Assembly (NCBI GenBank): GCA_964432155.1
Contig: CAYSMF010000017.1
Coordinates: forward strand, 1 to 42,760
Direction: 5' to 3'
Source of the DNA: UBA10438 sp964432155
GTDB lineage: Bacteria > Bacteroidota > Ignavibacteria > Kapaibacteriales > Kapaibacteriaceae
Length of the DNA: 42,760 nucleotides
Shown: in pieces, positions 34,301 through 41,869 of the stretch
How positions within the stretch are numbered: the stretch's first letter is position 1
How the letters are laid out: each line of letters starts with the position of its first letter
Notes under the pieces: generated by a model
Seen by the model: the letters and a program-made list of their open reading frames with translations, nothing else
Databases searched by the model: none
What the model was told of the DNA's origin: nothing
Position numbers and translations under genes: made by a program

Positions 34301-35150
34301 CGATCACGTGATTGTGATGATTCCCGGTGAGCCAATGCCGTTGTTCCTTGACCTTACAGCCGAGGGTGTGCCGATTGGAAACGTGCCGTATGCAGATCGC
34401 AATGCGTTCGCACTTGTTGTGCGTCGTGGCTTGCGCGAGCCGATGTACCTGACGAAAATGTACTTCCGTCCGAATGTGCTCGAGATGGAGACGACGATCA
34501 CGGTTGACGCCGACAACAATGCGCGCATCACACAGCTGACGCGCGAAACAGGATCGTCGACGGCAGCGTATCGCAGAGCATGGCGCAATACGTCGTCTGA
34601 GAAGATCTCGCAGAGCATCACCGAGATGCTGAGTGAGCTCTATCCAAACGTCGCACTTGAGTCGTACGAGCATGCCGACCTCACAACACTGGACTCAACG
34701 TTTTGGTATAAGGCAACCTTCACGGTGCCGAACTTCCTGGCTGAAGCGGGAGACTTCCTCATTGCACGAGTGCCGTGGGAGCAGCCGTACACACCGCTTT
34801 CTGCACTTTCGTATCCAACACGCCAGCATCCGATGAGCTTCACGTCGGGATATGACTCCACATCGGAAGTCATCACGATGAACATTCCGGCTGGCTACGT
34901 TGTATCGGAGCGCGACGGCAATGCGCAGCTCGATTGTCAGCAGTTCTCGTACCGTCGTACATCGACGACAGCAAAGGATGCACTGGTTCTGCGCAGAAGC
35001 TCAGCGCATAAGCACGAAGTCGTCAGCGTTGAGTCGTACGCAGAATTCAAAGAGCGCTACAATCGCGCAGTAAAGGAAGATCGTCGATCAATCCTCTTCA
35101 TGCCACGCGGAACCAAGGTTACCGTGCCAACGAAACGGAAGCAGAAGTAA
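31398..35150 (+). CDS. TPR / DUF3857 / transglutaminase-like exported protein
   Basis: 1250 residues. Signal peptide at the N-terminus (MRFTTTLLAVLSCTCILTAQ). Residues ~24-90 and ~340-640 contain tetratricopeptide-type helices (SFWMTRGVIYQNMSIADSA among them); residues ~150-320 are beta-rich. DUF3857-like sequence covers ~660-860 (RVLTPDG, GLEPGDFVYYRLRSQ). A transglutaminase-like domain follows with the triad C928 (IGDCKDVA), H970 (VFDHVIV) and D985 (LDLT). Such proteins are common in Bacteroidota and often act as proteases or scaffold enzymes, but no substrate is known. The stop overlaps the next start (TAATG). No ribosome binding site is visible at the start. Confidence 0.86.
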   Translation: MRFTTTLLAVLSCTCILTAQSADDGWKSLITNEFSDARTAFARATTSNPRNARAWFGKSFEEAYRNDDDAAWQSLAQALRSVDTLPPYLYAVISSDPFRRAIARRHPDAVEILRNAVNRPDATGVLWATAIQRLGDYESEREQISEAIQLFSRLGAITTWRIVGPFDNISNSGHLRRFPPEDEDDPNGIYASAEGGELRWITPPAQRRDGWIDMTYFTPRVEGQYYAVVYVKSASQQRVQLRLGTSGSFKLFLNDTVVREDHSELNNDIDTYITECTLAQGWNKVMVKLGASRISACNFLLRVTSSNGMPVDGLEYSTAPQSVKAVAPSARPIAHPFTTFFQQRVAQNPDDLLNYLLLADVFLHNDQSDSALAVMRAARPIAPDCILSHLRSMVAYARTDQKSARESTLEHIIALMPRSAFATSQRFSRAIEQEKLDDAERELTEYRMYDTTSKTYFDHCIALALARKEYDEVSALVARARARYPEIPLYALIAANIAESVSDPAESAIDILTSHLTYNTSFAGLDALATLYLKKSDVTKAVACYDRQFIQVPVGCGLQAKVADLYMSRKEWSRALTRINQAIELSPMIPSFWMTRGVIYQNMSIADSAVASYRRSLAIDPSNFEAREAIRRMLGKPHPFTYMPSVNVDSLIREAPSSRDYPGESIVTVYEGSNDVIYDGSRGEYMYESLARVLTPDGIDDATSIPIPSDVTVEKAVVRKPNGREIPADQGPNQLVFTGLEPGDFVYYRLRSQVVTRGRLGRHYERSFALSFATSPAKHVRFALLTPPDMPFSWIGHGLEAEMVASRNSYGDLYVWETKNEPRISMEDDMPEIADVQKQLDISTINSWEEIISWYDDVSRSATESTYELRSVVDSILPRSKAFTRNEIIEAVYTYITREIRYSYVPFRQSGYIPQHSRTVLNTRIGDCKDVAMLCIAMLKERGIPAYPVLVNTETSLFARRPMPGIVFDHVIVMIPGEPMPLFLDLTAEGVPIGNVPYADRNAFALVVRRGLREPMYLTKMYFRPNVLEMETTITVDADNNARITQLTRETGSSTAAYRRAWRNTSSEKISQSITEMLSELYPNVALESYEHADLTTLDSTFWYKATFTVPNFLAEAGDFLIARVPWEQPYTPLSALSYPTRQHPMSFTSGYDSTSEVITMNIPAGYVVSERDGNAQLDCQQFSYRRTSTTAKDALVLRRSSAHKHEVVSVESYAEFKERYNRAVKEDRRSILFMPRGTKVTVPTKRKQK

Positions 35151-35953
35151 TGTTCGGCGTACCGCAACGTGTTGTGTGTCTCACGGAAGAGACGACTGAG
35201 ACGATCTATGCGCTCGGCGCTGAGGACTTACTTGTTGGCATTTCCGGCTTCACGGTACGTCCACCTCGCGCACGCAAGGAAAAGCCAAAGGTCTCCACGT
35301 ATCTCGATGCGAAGTTCGACGAGATCCTTGCGCTGAAGCCCGACATGGTGTTCGCGTGGAGCGATCTGCAAGCGGATATCTCGGCAGAGCTTATTCGACG
35401 TGGTGTTTCGGTTGTGTGCTTCAACCATCGCACTGTCGAAGGAATCCTCGGCATGATCTCGCAGCTGGGCGCACTTCTCGGCAAGGCCGACGCAGCGCAA
35501 CGCTACGTCGACAGTCTACAACGACGTCTCGACACTGCAGCTGATCTCGGAGCGTATCGCGCCGTCAAGCCACGTGTGTACTTCGAAGAGTGGTACGATC
35601 CCCTCATCACGGGCATCTGCTGGGTAAGCGAGATCATCGAGATGTGCGGCGGCAATGATGTCTTCAGCGAAAATCGCGTGCATCCGGGTGCGAAAGAGCG
35701 CATCCTTGCTGATCCTCTTGAACCGATTCGTCGCAATCCCGACATCATGCTTACGTCATGGTGCGGGAAGATGCTCAAGCCAGAGCGCGTGATCTCCCGT
35801 CCAGGTTGGGCTGATCTGCGTCCGTATCACACGGGCTTTCTTCGCGACATACCATCGCCGGTGATTCTGCAGCCAGGTCCTGCAGCGCTGACCGATGGTA
35901 TCGACATCATCTCTGCCATCTTCACCGAGTGGGAACACGCTGGCCGTCCATGA
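35150..35953 (+). CDS. BtuF-like cobalamin/siderophore-binding protein without signal peptide
   Basis: 267 residues matching the class III periplasmic binding fold of BtuF/FepB relatives: RVVCLTEETTETIYALGAEDLLVGISG at the N-terminus (shown in part by its family pattern P-R-V-V-x-L-x), KPDMVFAWSDLQADISAELIRRG in the hinge, and YFEEWYDPLITGICWVSEIIEMCGG. No signal peptide is present: the fold starts at residue ~6 and the ATG overlaps the upstream stop as TAATG. The protein is therefore predicted to be cytoplasmic, and no ABC permease or ATPase lies nearby. Cytoplasmic relatives are annotated as cobalamin-binding proteins. It overlaps thiN by ATGA. Confidence 0.83.
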   Translation: MFGVPQRVVCLTEETTETIYALGAEDLLVGISGFTVRPPRARKEKPKVSTYLDAKFDEILALKPDMVFAWSDLQADISAELIRRGVSVVCFNHRTVEGILGMISQLGALLGKADAAQRYVDSLQRRLDTAADLGAYRAVKPRVYFEEWYDPLITGICWVSEIIEMCGGNDVFSENRVHPGAKERILADPLEPIRRNPDIMLTSWCGKMLKPERVISRPGWADLRPYHTGFLRDIPSPVILQPGPAALTDGIDIISAIFTEWEHAGRP

Positions 35954-36645
35954 AAACGTTTGTCACGATACCACACCGCTTCGATGCCGTGATCTGTCTC
36001 AACGGAACGCTTCCGTCCGACGAGGCCTTTGAGCACGTCATGGAACGTCCGCTCATTGCAGCCGATGGTGCAGCGACGCAGCTCTTCGAGCGTGGCATTG
36101 TTCCCGAGTTCATCGTTGGCGATCTCGACTCGATCCGTGCCGATGTGCGCGAGACGCTGATGACGATGTCGGAGTTCGTGCATCAACCCGATCAGGAAAC
36201 AAACGACTTCGAGAAGGCGCTCGCCTTTGCCGAGTCGATGATCTGGAAGAACCTACTCGTGGTTGGTATTCACGGCGGCGACCTTGAGCATACGCTCAAT
36301 AACTGGTCGGTACTCATGCGCTATGGTCGCACGATGCACATCGCAGTGCTCGACCAGCAACGCGTTGCCATCCCGATGTTCGAGAGCTTTGCCTACGAAG
36401 GGACAGAGCACGAGATTATCTCGCTCATTCCGCAGCCCACAGCGCGCCTTACAACGCGCGGACTTCACTGGGCGCTCAATGATGAGCATCTCGCACTTGG
36501 ATCACGCGAGGGGGCGCGCAATCGCGCCACGCATCCGCGCATCGAAGTGGAGCTTCACGATGGAGCACTCTTGTTCTTCTGCGATGCAGCTTTGCCACAT
36601 GCACCGCATGTGCACGAGGAAGCCAGCGCGTCCGACACCGATTAA
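35950..36645 (+). CDS. thiN: Thiamine pyrophosphokinase
   Basis: 231 residues. It makes thiamine pyrophosphate from thiamine and ATP in the cytoplasm. Motifs: LIAADGAATQLFERGIVPEF, the metal-binding GDLDSIRAD, HQPDQETNDFEKAL, and GIHGGDLEHTLNNWSVLMRYG, in family order. The start at 35950 overlaps the stop of the BtuF-like gene as ATGA; the longer frame from 35929 lies inside that gene. The last residues are rich in His, Ala and Glu. It overlaps the convergent 36642 gene by 4 nt. Linkage of thiN to a vitamin-binding-type protein may reflect cofactor salvage. Confidence 0.92.
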   Translation: MKTFVTIPHRFDAVICLNGTLPSDEAFEHVMERPLIAADGAATQLFERGIVPEFIVGDLDSIRADVRETLMTMSEFVHQPDQETNDFEKALAFAESMIWKNLLVVGIHGGDLEHTLNNWSVLMRYGRTMHIAVLDQQRVAIPMFESFAYEGTEHEIISLIPQPTARLTTRGLHWALNDEHLALGSREGARNRATHPRIEVELHDGALLFFCDAALPHAPHVHEEASASDTD

Positions 36646-37271
36646 GCGTCGGGGATCGCTTCGCCGAAGCGCTCGAGCGTGGCAAACCATCCGCGGTTGC
36701 CGAATGCCGAGAACGACGACATCAGGATATCATCTTCGCTGAGTTCTTCGTTGATCGGCAGTGGGTGCGGATAGACCATGTCGAACACATGACTGAACAA
36801 CAGGTAGTTCACAACGTGAACGTGGTAGAACACGTCGTCGTCGTCAATCGCATCTTCCGACACCACAACCGACGACACCATGTACTGTCCGCTCACGCGC
36901 TGAAGATCGCAGCAATACACCACAGCGCCCGTCCAGCTTCGCGCAAACGTGATCACGCCATCGTCAATCGCGATATCCCACTTCTCTTCCAGCACGCTTG
37001 CTTGAAAGATCATGCCACGATCCGGCAGTTCACGCGCATCACCCGGATACGCCATCTGCACATCGATGCGCACAGGATTGTCGGGACGCTTTCCAAAGAG
37101 GTGCGATCCATCCGACGTGCGCATAGCCATGAACTCTTCTGCCGAGTCCGACTGTGTAAGGGTCGACGCCATCGTTGTCGCAACGGCACGACAATCAAAC
37201 ACGCGGATACCCCATGGCGACTCGTCGGCTTCGATCCAGCGCGGTTCAAGTGTTTCGTTGATGTTGTTCAT
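36642..37271 (-). CDS. Conserved-looking hypothetical protein, acidic
   Basis: 209 residues, no known domain recognised and no signal peptide or membrane segment. It is acidic (DDDDV, NEELSEDDIL) with a mixed alpha/beta look, for example RTSDGSHLFGKRPDNPVRI and WTGAVVYCCDLQRVSG. The segment VDVQMAYPGDARELPDRGMIF and a YHVHVVNYLLFSH helix are distinctive. It begins 8 nt after the four-helix-bundle gene, so the two are probably co-transcribed. A cytoplasmic location is inferred. The 3' end overlaps thiN by 4 nt. Confidence 0.72.
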   Translation of the reverse strand: MNNINETLEPRWIEADESPWGIRVFDCRAVATTMASTLTQSDSAEEFMAMRTSDGSHLFGKRPDNPVRIDVQMAYPGDARELPDRGMIFQASVLEEKWDIAIDDGVITFARSWTGAVVYCCDLQRVSGQYMVSSVVVSEDAIDDDDVFYHVHVVNYLLFSHVFDMVYPHPLPINEELSEDDILMSSFSAFGNRGWFATLERFGEAIPDA

Positions 37272-37279
37272 CCTGCAAC

Positions 37280-37666
37280 TTAGGCATGCAACGGCTGTCC
37301 GTTGCGCACCGGTTCGGCAGGCGCGTCGCGCGTTGTGCGGAGCGCGGCGAGAACGAGTCGGTGAATCTCCTCTGCGAGGTCATGCAGCGGGGCGGCTTGT
37401 TCGGGCTCGATATCACCGAGATCATCGAGAAGTCGGATCCAGAGCTTCACCAACCGTACGTGGGTATTGAGCTCGTAGATGCAACTGCGGAAGGCCTCGC
37501 GCGACGCCGCGCCGGCAGCACGCTCGGTCCATGCGCCGAGGTCCATCGACGTCTCGAACATCCGTCGGTGGAGTTCTCGCGCTTGATGCGCCCCTTGTCC
37601 GGCAATCCAGAGATGCGATGCGCGCACGGCAAGCTCGTAACAGCGCTGTTGAAGAGGTGATGCCAT
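37280..37666 (-). CDS. Four-helix bundle protein (S23/IVP-like family)
   Basis: 128 residues, all-helical. It resembles the four-helix bundle family first seen in 23S rRNA intervening sequences: CYELAVRASHLW, then a helix with REAFRSCIYELNTHVRLVKLWIRLLDDLG near the middle, and a C-terminal helix. The match is by pattern and is moderate. The start at 37666 has AGGAGG 6 nt upstream; the longer frame to 37804 enters miaB in the other strand. The sequence is standalone and not inside an rRNA gene. No function can be given. Confidence 0.7.
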   Translation of the reverse strand: MASPLQQRCYELAVRASHLWIAGQGAHQARELHRRMFETSMDLGAWTERAAGAASREAFRSCIYELNTHVRLVKLWIRLLDDLGDIEPEQAAPLHDLAEEIHRLVLAALRTTRDAPAEPVRNGQPLHA

Positions 37667-37738
37667 GGGTCCTCCTGGTATGTCTGTGCACGTGCGTGGC
37701 ATGCGAAGAAACGTGACGGAAGGAGCGTGGCGAATTGG

Positions 37739-37746
37739 TAATTTTG
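37739..37746 (+). promoter_or_regulatory. -7 element before miaB
   Basis: TAATTTTG matches TAnnTTTG exactly and ends 6 nt before the ATG at 37753. No Shine-Dalgarno sequence is present. No TTTG was found at the expected -33 position. Confidence 0.5.
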
Positions 37747-37752
37747 TGACCC

Positions 37753-39138
37753 ATGCATTTGGATCTTCCCATCCTCGACCAAGCAGCCCCTTCTGTAGCC
37801 GCACATCCTGTGGCTGAGAACGGCAAGAAGGTATACGTTGAAACGTATGGCTGCCAGATGAACGTCAACGACTCCGAGATCGTCCTGGGCGTGTTGAACG
37901 CTGAGGGGTATATCCCTGCGGACGGACCCGATGATGCTGATGTGATCCTGCTGAATACGTGTGCGATTCGCGATAACGCCGAACGCAAAATCCATGAGCG
38001 CCTTTCACACCTGAAGCACACCAAGAAGTCGAACTCCGACCTTGTTGTGGGCGTGCTTGGGTGCATGGCAGAGCGTCTGCGCACCAAGTTGCTCGACACG
38101 CAATTGGTCGACCTCGTTGTCGGACCCGACGAGTACCGTCGCGTACCCGAGTTGGTAGCCGAAGCAATGGGTGGCGATCGTGGTATCGCTGTGAAGCTCT
38201 CGCGTGTTGAAACGTACGACGACATCGTACCGCTGCGCACCGAGGGAATCTCTGCATGGATTTCGATCATGCGTGGATGCGACAAGTTCTGCACGTTTTG
38301 CGTTGTGCCATTCACGCGCGGACGCGAGCGATCACGTCCACTCACGAGTGTTGTTGACGAAGCAAAGCAGCTGTGGGATCAAGGCTTCAAGGAAATCACG
38401 CTGCTCGGACAGAACGTGAACTCGTATCGCGATGATGTTGCAGGGTACGACTTTGCCGACCTGCTTGCATCGACGGCGCGCGCTGTACCGAACATGCGCA
38501 TCCGCTACACGACGTCGCACCCGCAGGACATGAGCGACAAGCTCATCGACACCATGGCCGAGTGGGACAACATTTGCAAGTACATCCACCTGCCTGTGCA
38601 GTCGGGCTCCAACCGCGTACTCGAGCTCATGAATCGCACGTACACCGTGGAGCACTACCTCGGTCGTATCCGTCGCATCAAGCAAGCAATGCCAACGTGT
38701 GCCATGAGCACCGACATCATTGCCGGCTTCTGCACAGAAACTGAAGACGACCATCAGCGCACACTCGATGTGATGCGTGAAGTGCGTTACGAGGGGGCAT
38801 ACATGTTCGCCTACTCACCGCGCGAGAACACCAAGGCATGGAAGATGGGCGACGACGTTCCAGACGACGTCAAGAACCGTCGCTTGAACGAAATCATTGC
38901 GCTGCAGAACAGCATCTCGCGCGAGATCAATCTCGCAGAAGCACAGTCTGGCATCATCCACCCAGTGTTAGTGGAAGGTCCGAGCAAGCGCAACGATGCC
39001 GAGTGGAAAGGTCGCACGGACACCAACAAGACCGTCATCTTCACCCACGACGGAACACGCGGCTACATCGTCGGCGACACCGTTCAGGTAAAGATCGATC
39101 GCGCCAACAGCGCAACGCTGTTCGGGGAATTGGTGTAA
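37753..39138 (+). CDS. miaB: tRNA-2-methylthio-N6-dimethylallyladenosine synthase
   Basis: 461 residues. It adds a methylthio group to i6A37 of tRNAs reading UNN codons, using two Fe-S clusters. N-terminal cluster ligands: C34 (YGCQMN), C70 (NTCAIRDNAE) and C104 (LGCMAER). The radical SAM cluster is C176, C180 and C183 (RGCDKFCTFC). Later blocks: ITLLGQNVNSY, RYTTSHPQD, HLPVQSGSNRVLELMNRTYT, DIIAGFCTETEDD and YSPRENTKA. The C-terminal ~70 residues are a TRAM domain. A ~24-residue N-terminal extension precedes the conserved start. The gene stands alone with its own promoter. Confidence 0.96.
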   Translation: MHLDLPILDQAAPSVAAHPVAENGKKVYVETYGCQMNVNDSEIVLGVLNAEGYIPADGPDDADVILLNTCAIRDNAERKIHERLSHLKHTKKSNSDLVVGVLGCMAERLRTKLLDTQLVDLVVGPDEYRRVPELVAEAMGGDRGIAVKLSRVETYDDIVPLRTEGISAWISIMRGCDKFCTFCVVPFTRGRERSRPLTSVVDEAKQLWDQGFKEITLLGQNVNSYRDDVAGYDFADLLASTARAVPNMRIRYTTSHPQDMSDKLIDTMAEWDNICKYIHLPVQSGSNRVLELMNRTYTVEHYLGRIRRIKQAMPTCAMSTDIIAGFCTETEDDHQRTLDVMREVRYEGAYMFAYSPRENTKAWKMGDDVPDDVKNRRLNEIIALQNSISREINLAEAQSGIIHPVLVEGPSKRNDAEWKGRTDTNKTVIFTHDGTRGYIVGDTVQVKIDRANSATLFGELV

Positions 39139-39155
39139 GCGAACGTTTCCCGTTG

Positions 39156-39438
39156 AACGTTATTCCCGTAGGGGCGAGACCCTGTCTCGCCCGTGTAAAC
39201 GGAGGGGTCGAGCCCGTGTAAACGGAGGGGTCGAGCCCGTGTAAACGGAGGGGTCGAGCCCGTGTAAGCATCGGGTGAAACCACGATGTTGTGTTAATGT
39301 GTGTCCATTATTGCGTGCGGGCGAGACAGGGTCTCGCCCCTACATCATCGTTTGCAAAATGATCGACGCAAATCGGCATACACATATTGAACGTCTCTCG
39401 CGGGCGAGACAGGGTCTCGCCCCTACGGGATTAACGTT
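39156..39438. repeat. MITE-like element with 38-bp terminal inverted repeats
   Basis: Arms 39156-39193 and 39401-39438 are inverted copies with one mismatch over 38 nt (each starts AACGTTA at the outer end). Each contains the palindromic core GGGCGAGAC-AGG-GTCTCGCCC. A third core lies inside (39319-39343). No open reading frame with protein-like sequence is present, and no target-site duplication is evident. The element fills the 300-nt gap between miaB and the convergent envelope gene; its right arm ends exactly at that gene's stop codon, so it may act as a two-way terminator. Confidence 0.75.
39193..39267. repeat. Three tandem 23-nt repeats inside the MITE-like element
   Basis: Perfect direct repeats 39193-39215, 39216-39238 and 39239-39261, followed by a partial unit (39262-39267). 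Each unit begins GTGTAAACGG and ends GTCGAGCCC, and resembles a decayed half of the element's palindromic core. There are no spacers, so it is not a CRISPR array. Confidence 0.85.
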
Positions 39439-40539
39439 TTATCTGTTCCTATACCCTACCCCAATGGCGCCGCGGACACCGATGCCGAACCCGATGGTGC
39501 CGTTGCTGCCCCATGCGGCCCAGATGGCGGGTGAGATGTCGTCGGAGATCTTGATGACGCCAGGGTAGACGTTGAGGATTGCGGACTGATCGACTTGTCC
39601 GCTTACGGTGAGGGAGGCAAGGAGGGAGTTGTTGCGATCCCAGTAGATGCCTGCCGTCGGGACGATCGATACGGTGAGGACGCGGGCGCGTGGGTCGACG
39701 TTGATGAGTTCCTTACCGCGAATGCCAGCGCCGATGGAGATACTGTGTTCGTGTGCCTTGTCGTACACATACGATGCACCAAGCAGGGTGCCCATGCCCA
39801 TGAGGCCCCATAAGCGAAGACGGTCGGAGCGAGGGAGCTCGATCTTGAAGGAGTAGTTGAGTCCGTTGTTGCCGAGCTGTCCGCTGGGAAAGGTAATCAT
39901 CGGGAGCGATGACCATTCCGTCATGTGCATCTTCTTGCTGAAGAACTCCGCGACGTCGTCATTCATGAACAAGGCGATGCCAAGCGTATTGAAAATCAAG
40001 AAGTCGGCGATGGGATCGGTGTTATAGCCGACATATCCTTCGTTTTCGACGATCTCGTTGACGACGTGCATGGCGGTGACGGTGGCGATCGACCAGATTT
40101 CGGGCGATGCGATGCCGTGGTGGTCGTACCATTCGGTAAGCATGCGATACGACACACCAGAACCGATCAGGTGCAGCTGATAATTGGGGATCCACCGAGC
40201 CCCGTCACGAGTCCAGTTAAGGGGCAACACTTCGGTAGCAAGCCAATTCCCCCACCCGATCTGACTGATCGTGGCACCAGGGTGACGGAACGTGTTATCG
40301 ATAAAGCTGCGGAAGCCGGTTCCATACGGGATCGACAGCAGACGTCGGTCCTTGCCGTCGAGCTGCAGAATGTCAAACCCGCCATTGAGGATCAATCCCC
40401 ACGGACTTACCATCGACATGCTACCGTAGGTCTGCTCGGGATGGTAATACAAGTACTCCCGGCCCGCCGTCGTATCATCCTGACCAGAGGCCATGGTGAT
40501 CGACGCTACAGCAAGGACAACGATGGTGAGCCGTTTCAT
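39439..40539 (-). CDS. Exported or outer-membrane protein of unknown function
   Basis: 366 residues. The signal peptide MKRLTIVVLAVASITMASG is followed by aromatic-rich sequence (EYLYYHPEQTYGS, SPWGLILNGGFDIL). The middle region (LPLNWTRDGARWIPNYQLHLIGSG, YRMLTEWYDHHG, MHVVNEIVENEGYVGYNTDPIADFL) has His and Trp residues in a helical context; the C-terminal third is beta-strand-like (LTVSIVPTAGIYWDR, IGFGIGVRGAIGVGY). It could be a lipid- or membrane-associated enzyme, but I do not recognise the family. ATGs at 40551 and 40539 are both possible; 40539 gives the better signal peptide. It is divergent from 40583. Confidence 0.72.
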   Translation of the reverse strand: MKRLTIVVLAVASITMASGQDDTTAGREYLYYHPEQTYGSMSMVSPWGLILNGGFDILQLDGKDRRLLSIPYGTGFRSFIDNTFRHPGATISQIGWGNWLATEVLPLNWTRDGARWIPNYQLHLIGSGVSYRMLTEWYDHHGIASPEIWSIATVTAMHVVNEIVENEGYVGYNTDPIADFLIFNTLGIALFMNDDVAEFFSKKMHMTEWSSLPMITFPSGQLGNNGLNYSFKIELPRSDRLRLWGLMGMGTLLGASYVYDKAHEHSISIGAGIRGKELINVDPRARVLTVSIVPTAGIYWDRNNSLLASLTVSGQVDQSAILNVYPGVIKISDDISPAIWAAWGSNGTIGFGIGVRGAIGVGYRNR

Positions 40540-40582
40540 TAGGCCGCACATGACGTATTCGACAATCCCGTAGTTTGCAGCC

Positions 40583-40981
40583 ATGGAACTTATTGTGACG
40601 CTTCATCGCTCGATGGAACACCTGATCTATCTCCTGGCAGCTCTGGCTGTGGTGTTCCCACTCATTGATACCATCCGCAAGTCGCCCCTTGGCAAGCTCT
40701 CGGTGTGGACCGTACGTGCGTATTTGATTGGGGTTACACTCCAGCTCGTGCTGGGTCTGCTCCAACTCATCATGCGCTGGTCCGACTTCGGCGATGGCCT
40801 TCGCTATCGCCTTGAGCACGCCGCATTGATGATCGTTGCCGTTGGCATCGTCCACATGGCTCCACGCTTCATGCGTCGCGGCGATGTGATTGGTTCGCGC
40901 AACACCACGTTCATGATGGTCGCTTCAATCGCGCTCATCGTGCTTGGCACCACGCTCATTAAGAGCGCACTGCGGGGCTAA
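40583..40981 (+). CDS. Small four-helix integral membrane protein
   Basis: 132 residues with four hydrophobic segments (~10-30, 46-64, 80-95, 108-126) and basic loops (RKSPLGK, RFMRRGD). Histidines at the ends of helices 1 and 3 (TLHRSMEHL, RLEHAALMIVAVGIVHMAP) would allow cofactor binding, but no family is recognised. No ribosome binding site is present; a TAGTTTG ending 5 nt before the ATG resembles the -7 elements of other genes here. It is followed after 6 nt by purC, and probably shares its transcript. Confidence 0.75.
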   Translation: MELIVTLHRSMEHLIYLLAALAVVFPLIDTIRKSPLGKLSVWTVRAYLIGVTLQLVLGLLQLIMRWSDFGDGLRYRLEHAALMIVAVGIVHMAPRFMRRGDVIGSRNTTFMMVASIALIVLGTTLIKSALRG

Positions 40982-40987
40982 GCGACC

Positions 40988-41869
40988 ATGTTGCATACAA
41001 CGAATCTGACAAGCTTCCCGCTGTTCCGACGTGGCAAGGTGCGCGATGTGTACGATCTGGGTGATCGTCTCTTGATGGTTGCTACCGATCGTATTTCCGC
41101 GTTCGATGTCGTGATGACTGAGACAATTCCCGACAAAGGTGCGCTGCTGACGCAGATCTCTGCGTATTGGTTCGAAACACTCGCGAATGTGGTGCCGAAT
41201 CATGTGATCACGTACGATATGCACGCAGTGGACGGACTCACCGACGATGAGCGTGCGCAATTGCAGGGTCGCTCGGTGGTTGTTCGCAAAACACAACCGC
41301 TCCCTGTTGAATGCGTTGTGCGTGGCTACCTCGCTGGCTCCGGCTGGAAGGAATACCAAGCATCGCACACAGTATGTGGCGTGCAACTTCCTGCGGGCTA
41401 CGTGGAATCGTCGCAACTCGCCGAGCCAATCTTCACACCTGCTACAAAGGCCGAAGAGGGGCACGACGAAAACATTTCGTTCGCACAGGCAGCATCAATC
41501 CTCGGTGACGATGTTGCAGCGCAGGTGCGCGACTATAGCATCGCGCTCTACAATGCGGCATCACGTGATGTTGCATCAAAGGGGCTCATCCTCGCCGACA
41601 CGAAATTCGAGTTTGGTGTGATCGATGGACAGATTATTCTGATCGACGAAGCACTCACGCCTGATTCATCACGCTATTGGCTTGCATCGGAATACGCGCC
41701 GGGTACATCGCAGTACAACTTCGACAAGCAGATGCTGCGCGACTGGCTCGAGACAACTGATTGGAATAAAGCGTACCCACCACCACAGCTTCCGCAATCA
41801 GTGATTGACGGAACGCGTGCGAAGTACATTGAGGCATACGAACGTATCACGGGACGAACGTGGCAATAA
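40988..41869 (+). CDS. purC: Phosphoribosylaminoimidazole-succinocarboxamide synthase
   Basis: 293 residues. It condenses CAIR with aspartate in purine synthesis, in the cytoplasm. Motifs: FRRGKVRDVYDLGDRLLMVATDRISAFD near the N-terminus (shown by its family pattern G-K-V-R-D-x-Y), VVRKTQPLPVECVVRGYLAGSGWKEY, ATKAEEGHDENISF, and LILADTKFEFGVIDGQIILIDEALTPDSSRYW near the C-terminus. This ~300-residue form is the longer type seen in many bacteria and yeast. Its stop lies inside the start region of rodA (10-nt overlap). Confidence 0.96.
   Translation: MLHTTNLTSFPLFRRGKVRDVYDLGDRLLMVATDRISAFDVVMTETIPDKGALLTQISAYWFETLANVVPNHVITYDMHAVDGLTDDERAQLQGRSVVVRKTQPLPVECVVRGYLAGSGWKEYQASHTVCGVQLPAGYVESSQLAEPIFTPATKAEEGHDENISFAQAASILGDDVAAQVRDYSIALYNAASRDVASKGLILADTKFEFGVIDGQIILIDEALTPDSSRYWLASEYAPGTSQYNFDKQMLRDWLETTDWNKAYPPPQLPQSVIDGTRAKYIEAYERITGRTWQ

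Noticed and set aside
39193..39267. CRISPR-like short repeats
   Set aside because: The 23-nt units are directly abutting with no spacers and lie inside an inverted-repeat element.
39041..39284. Minus-strand frames containing a repeated GLDPSVYT-type peptide
   Set aside because: They translate the tandem 23-nt repeats and the end of miaB in antisense; no start signal.
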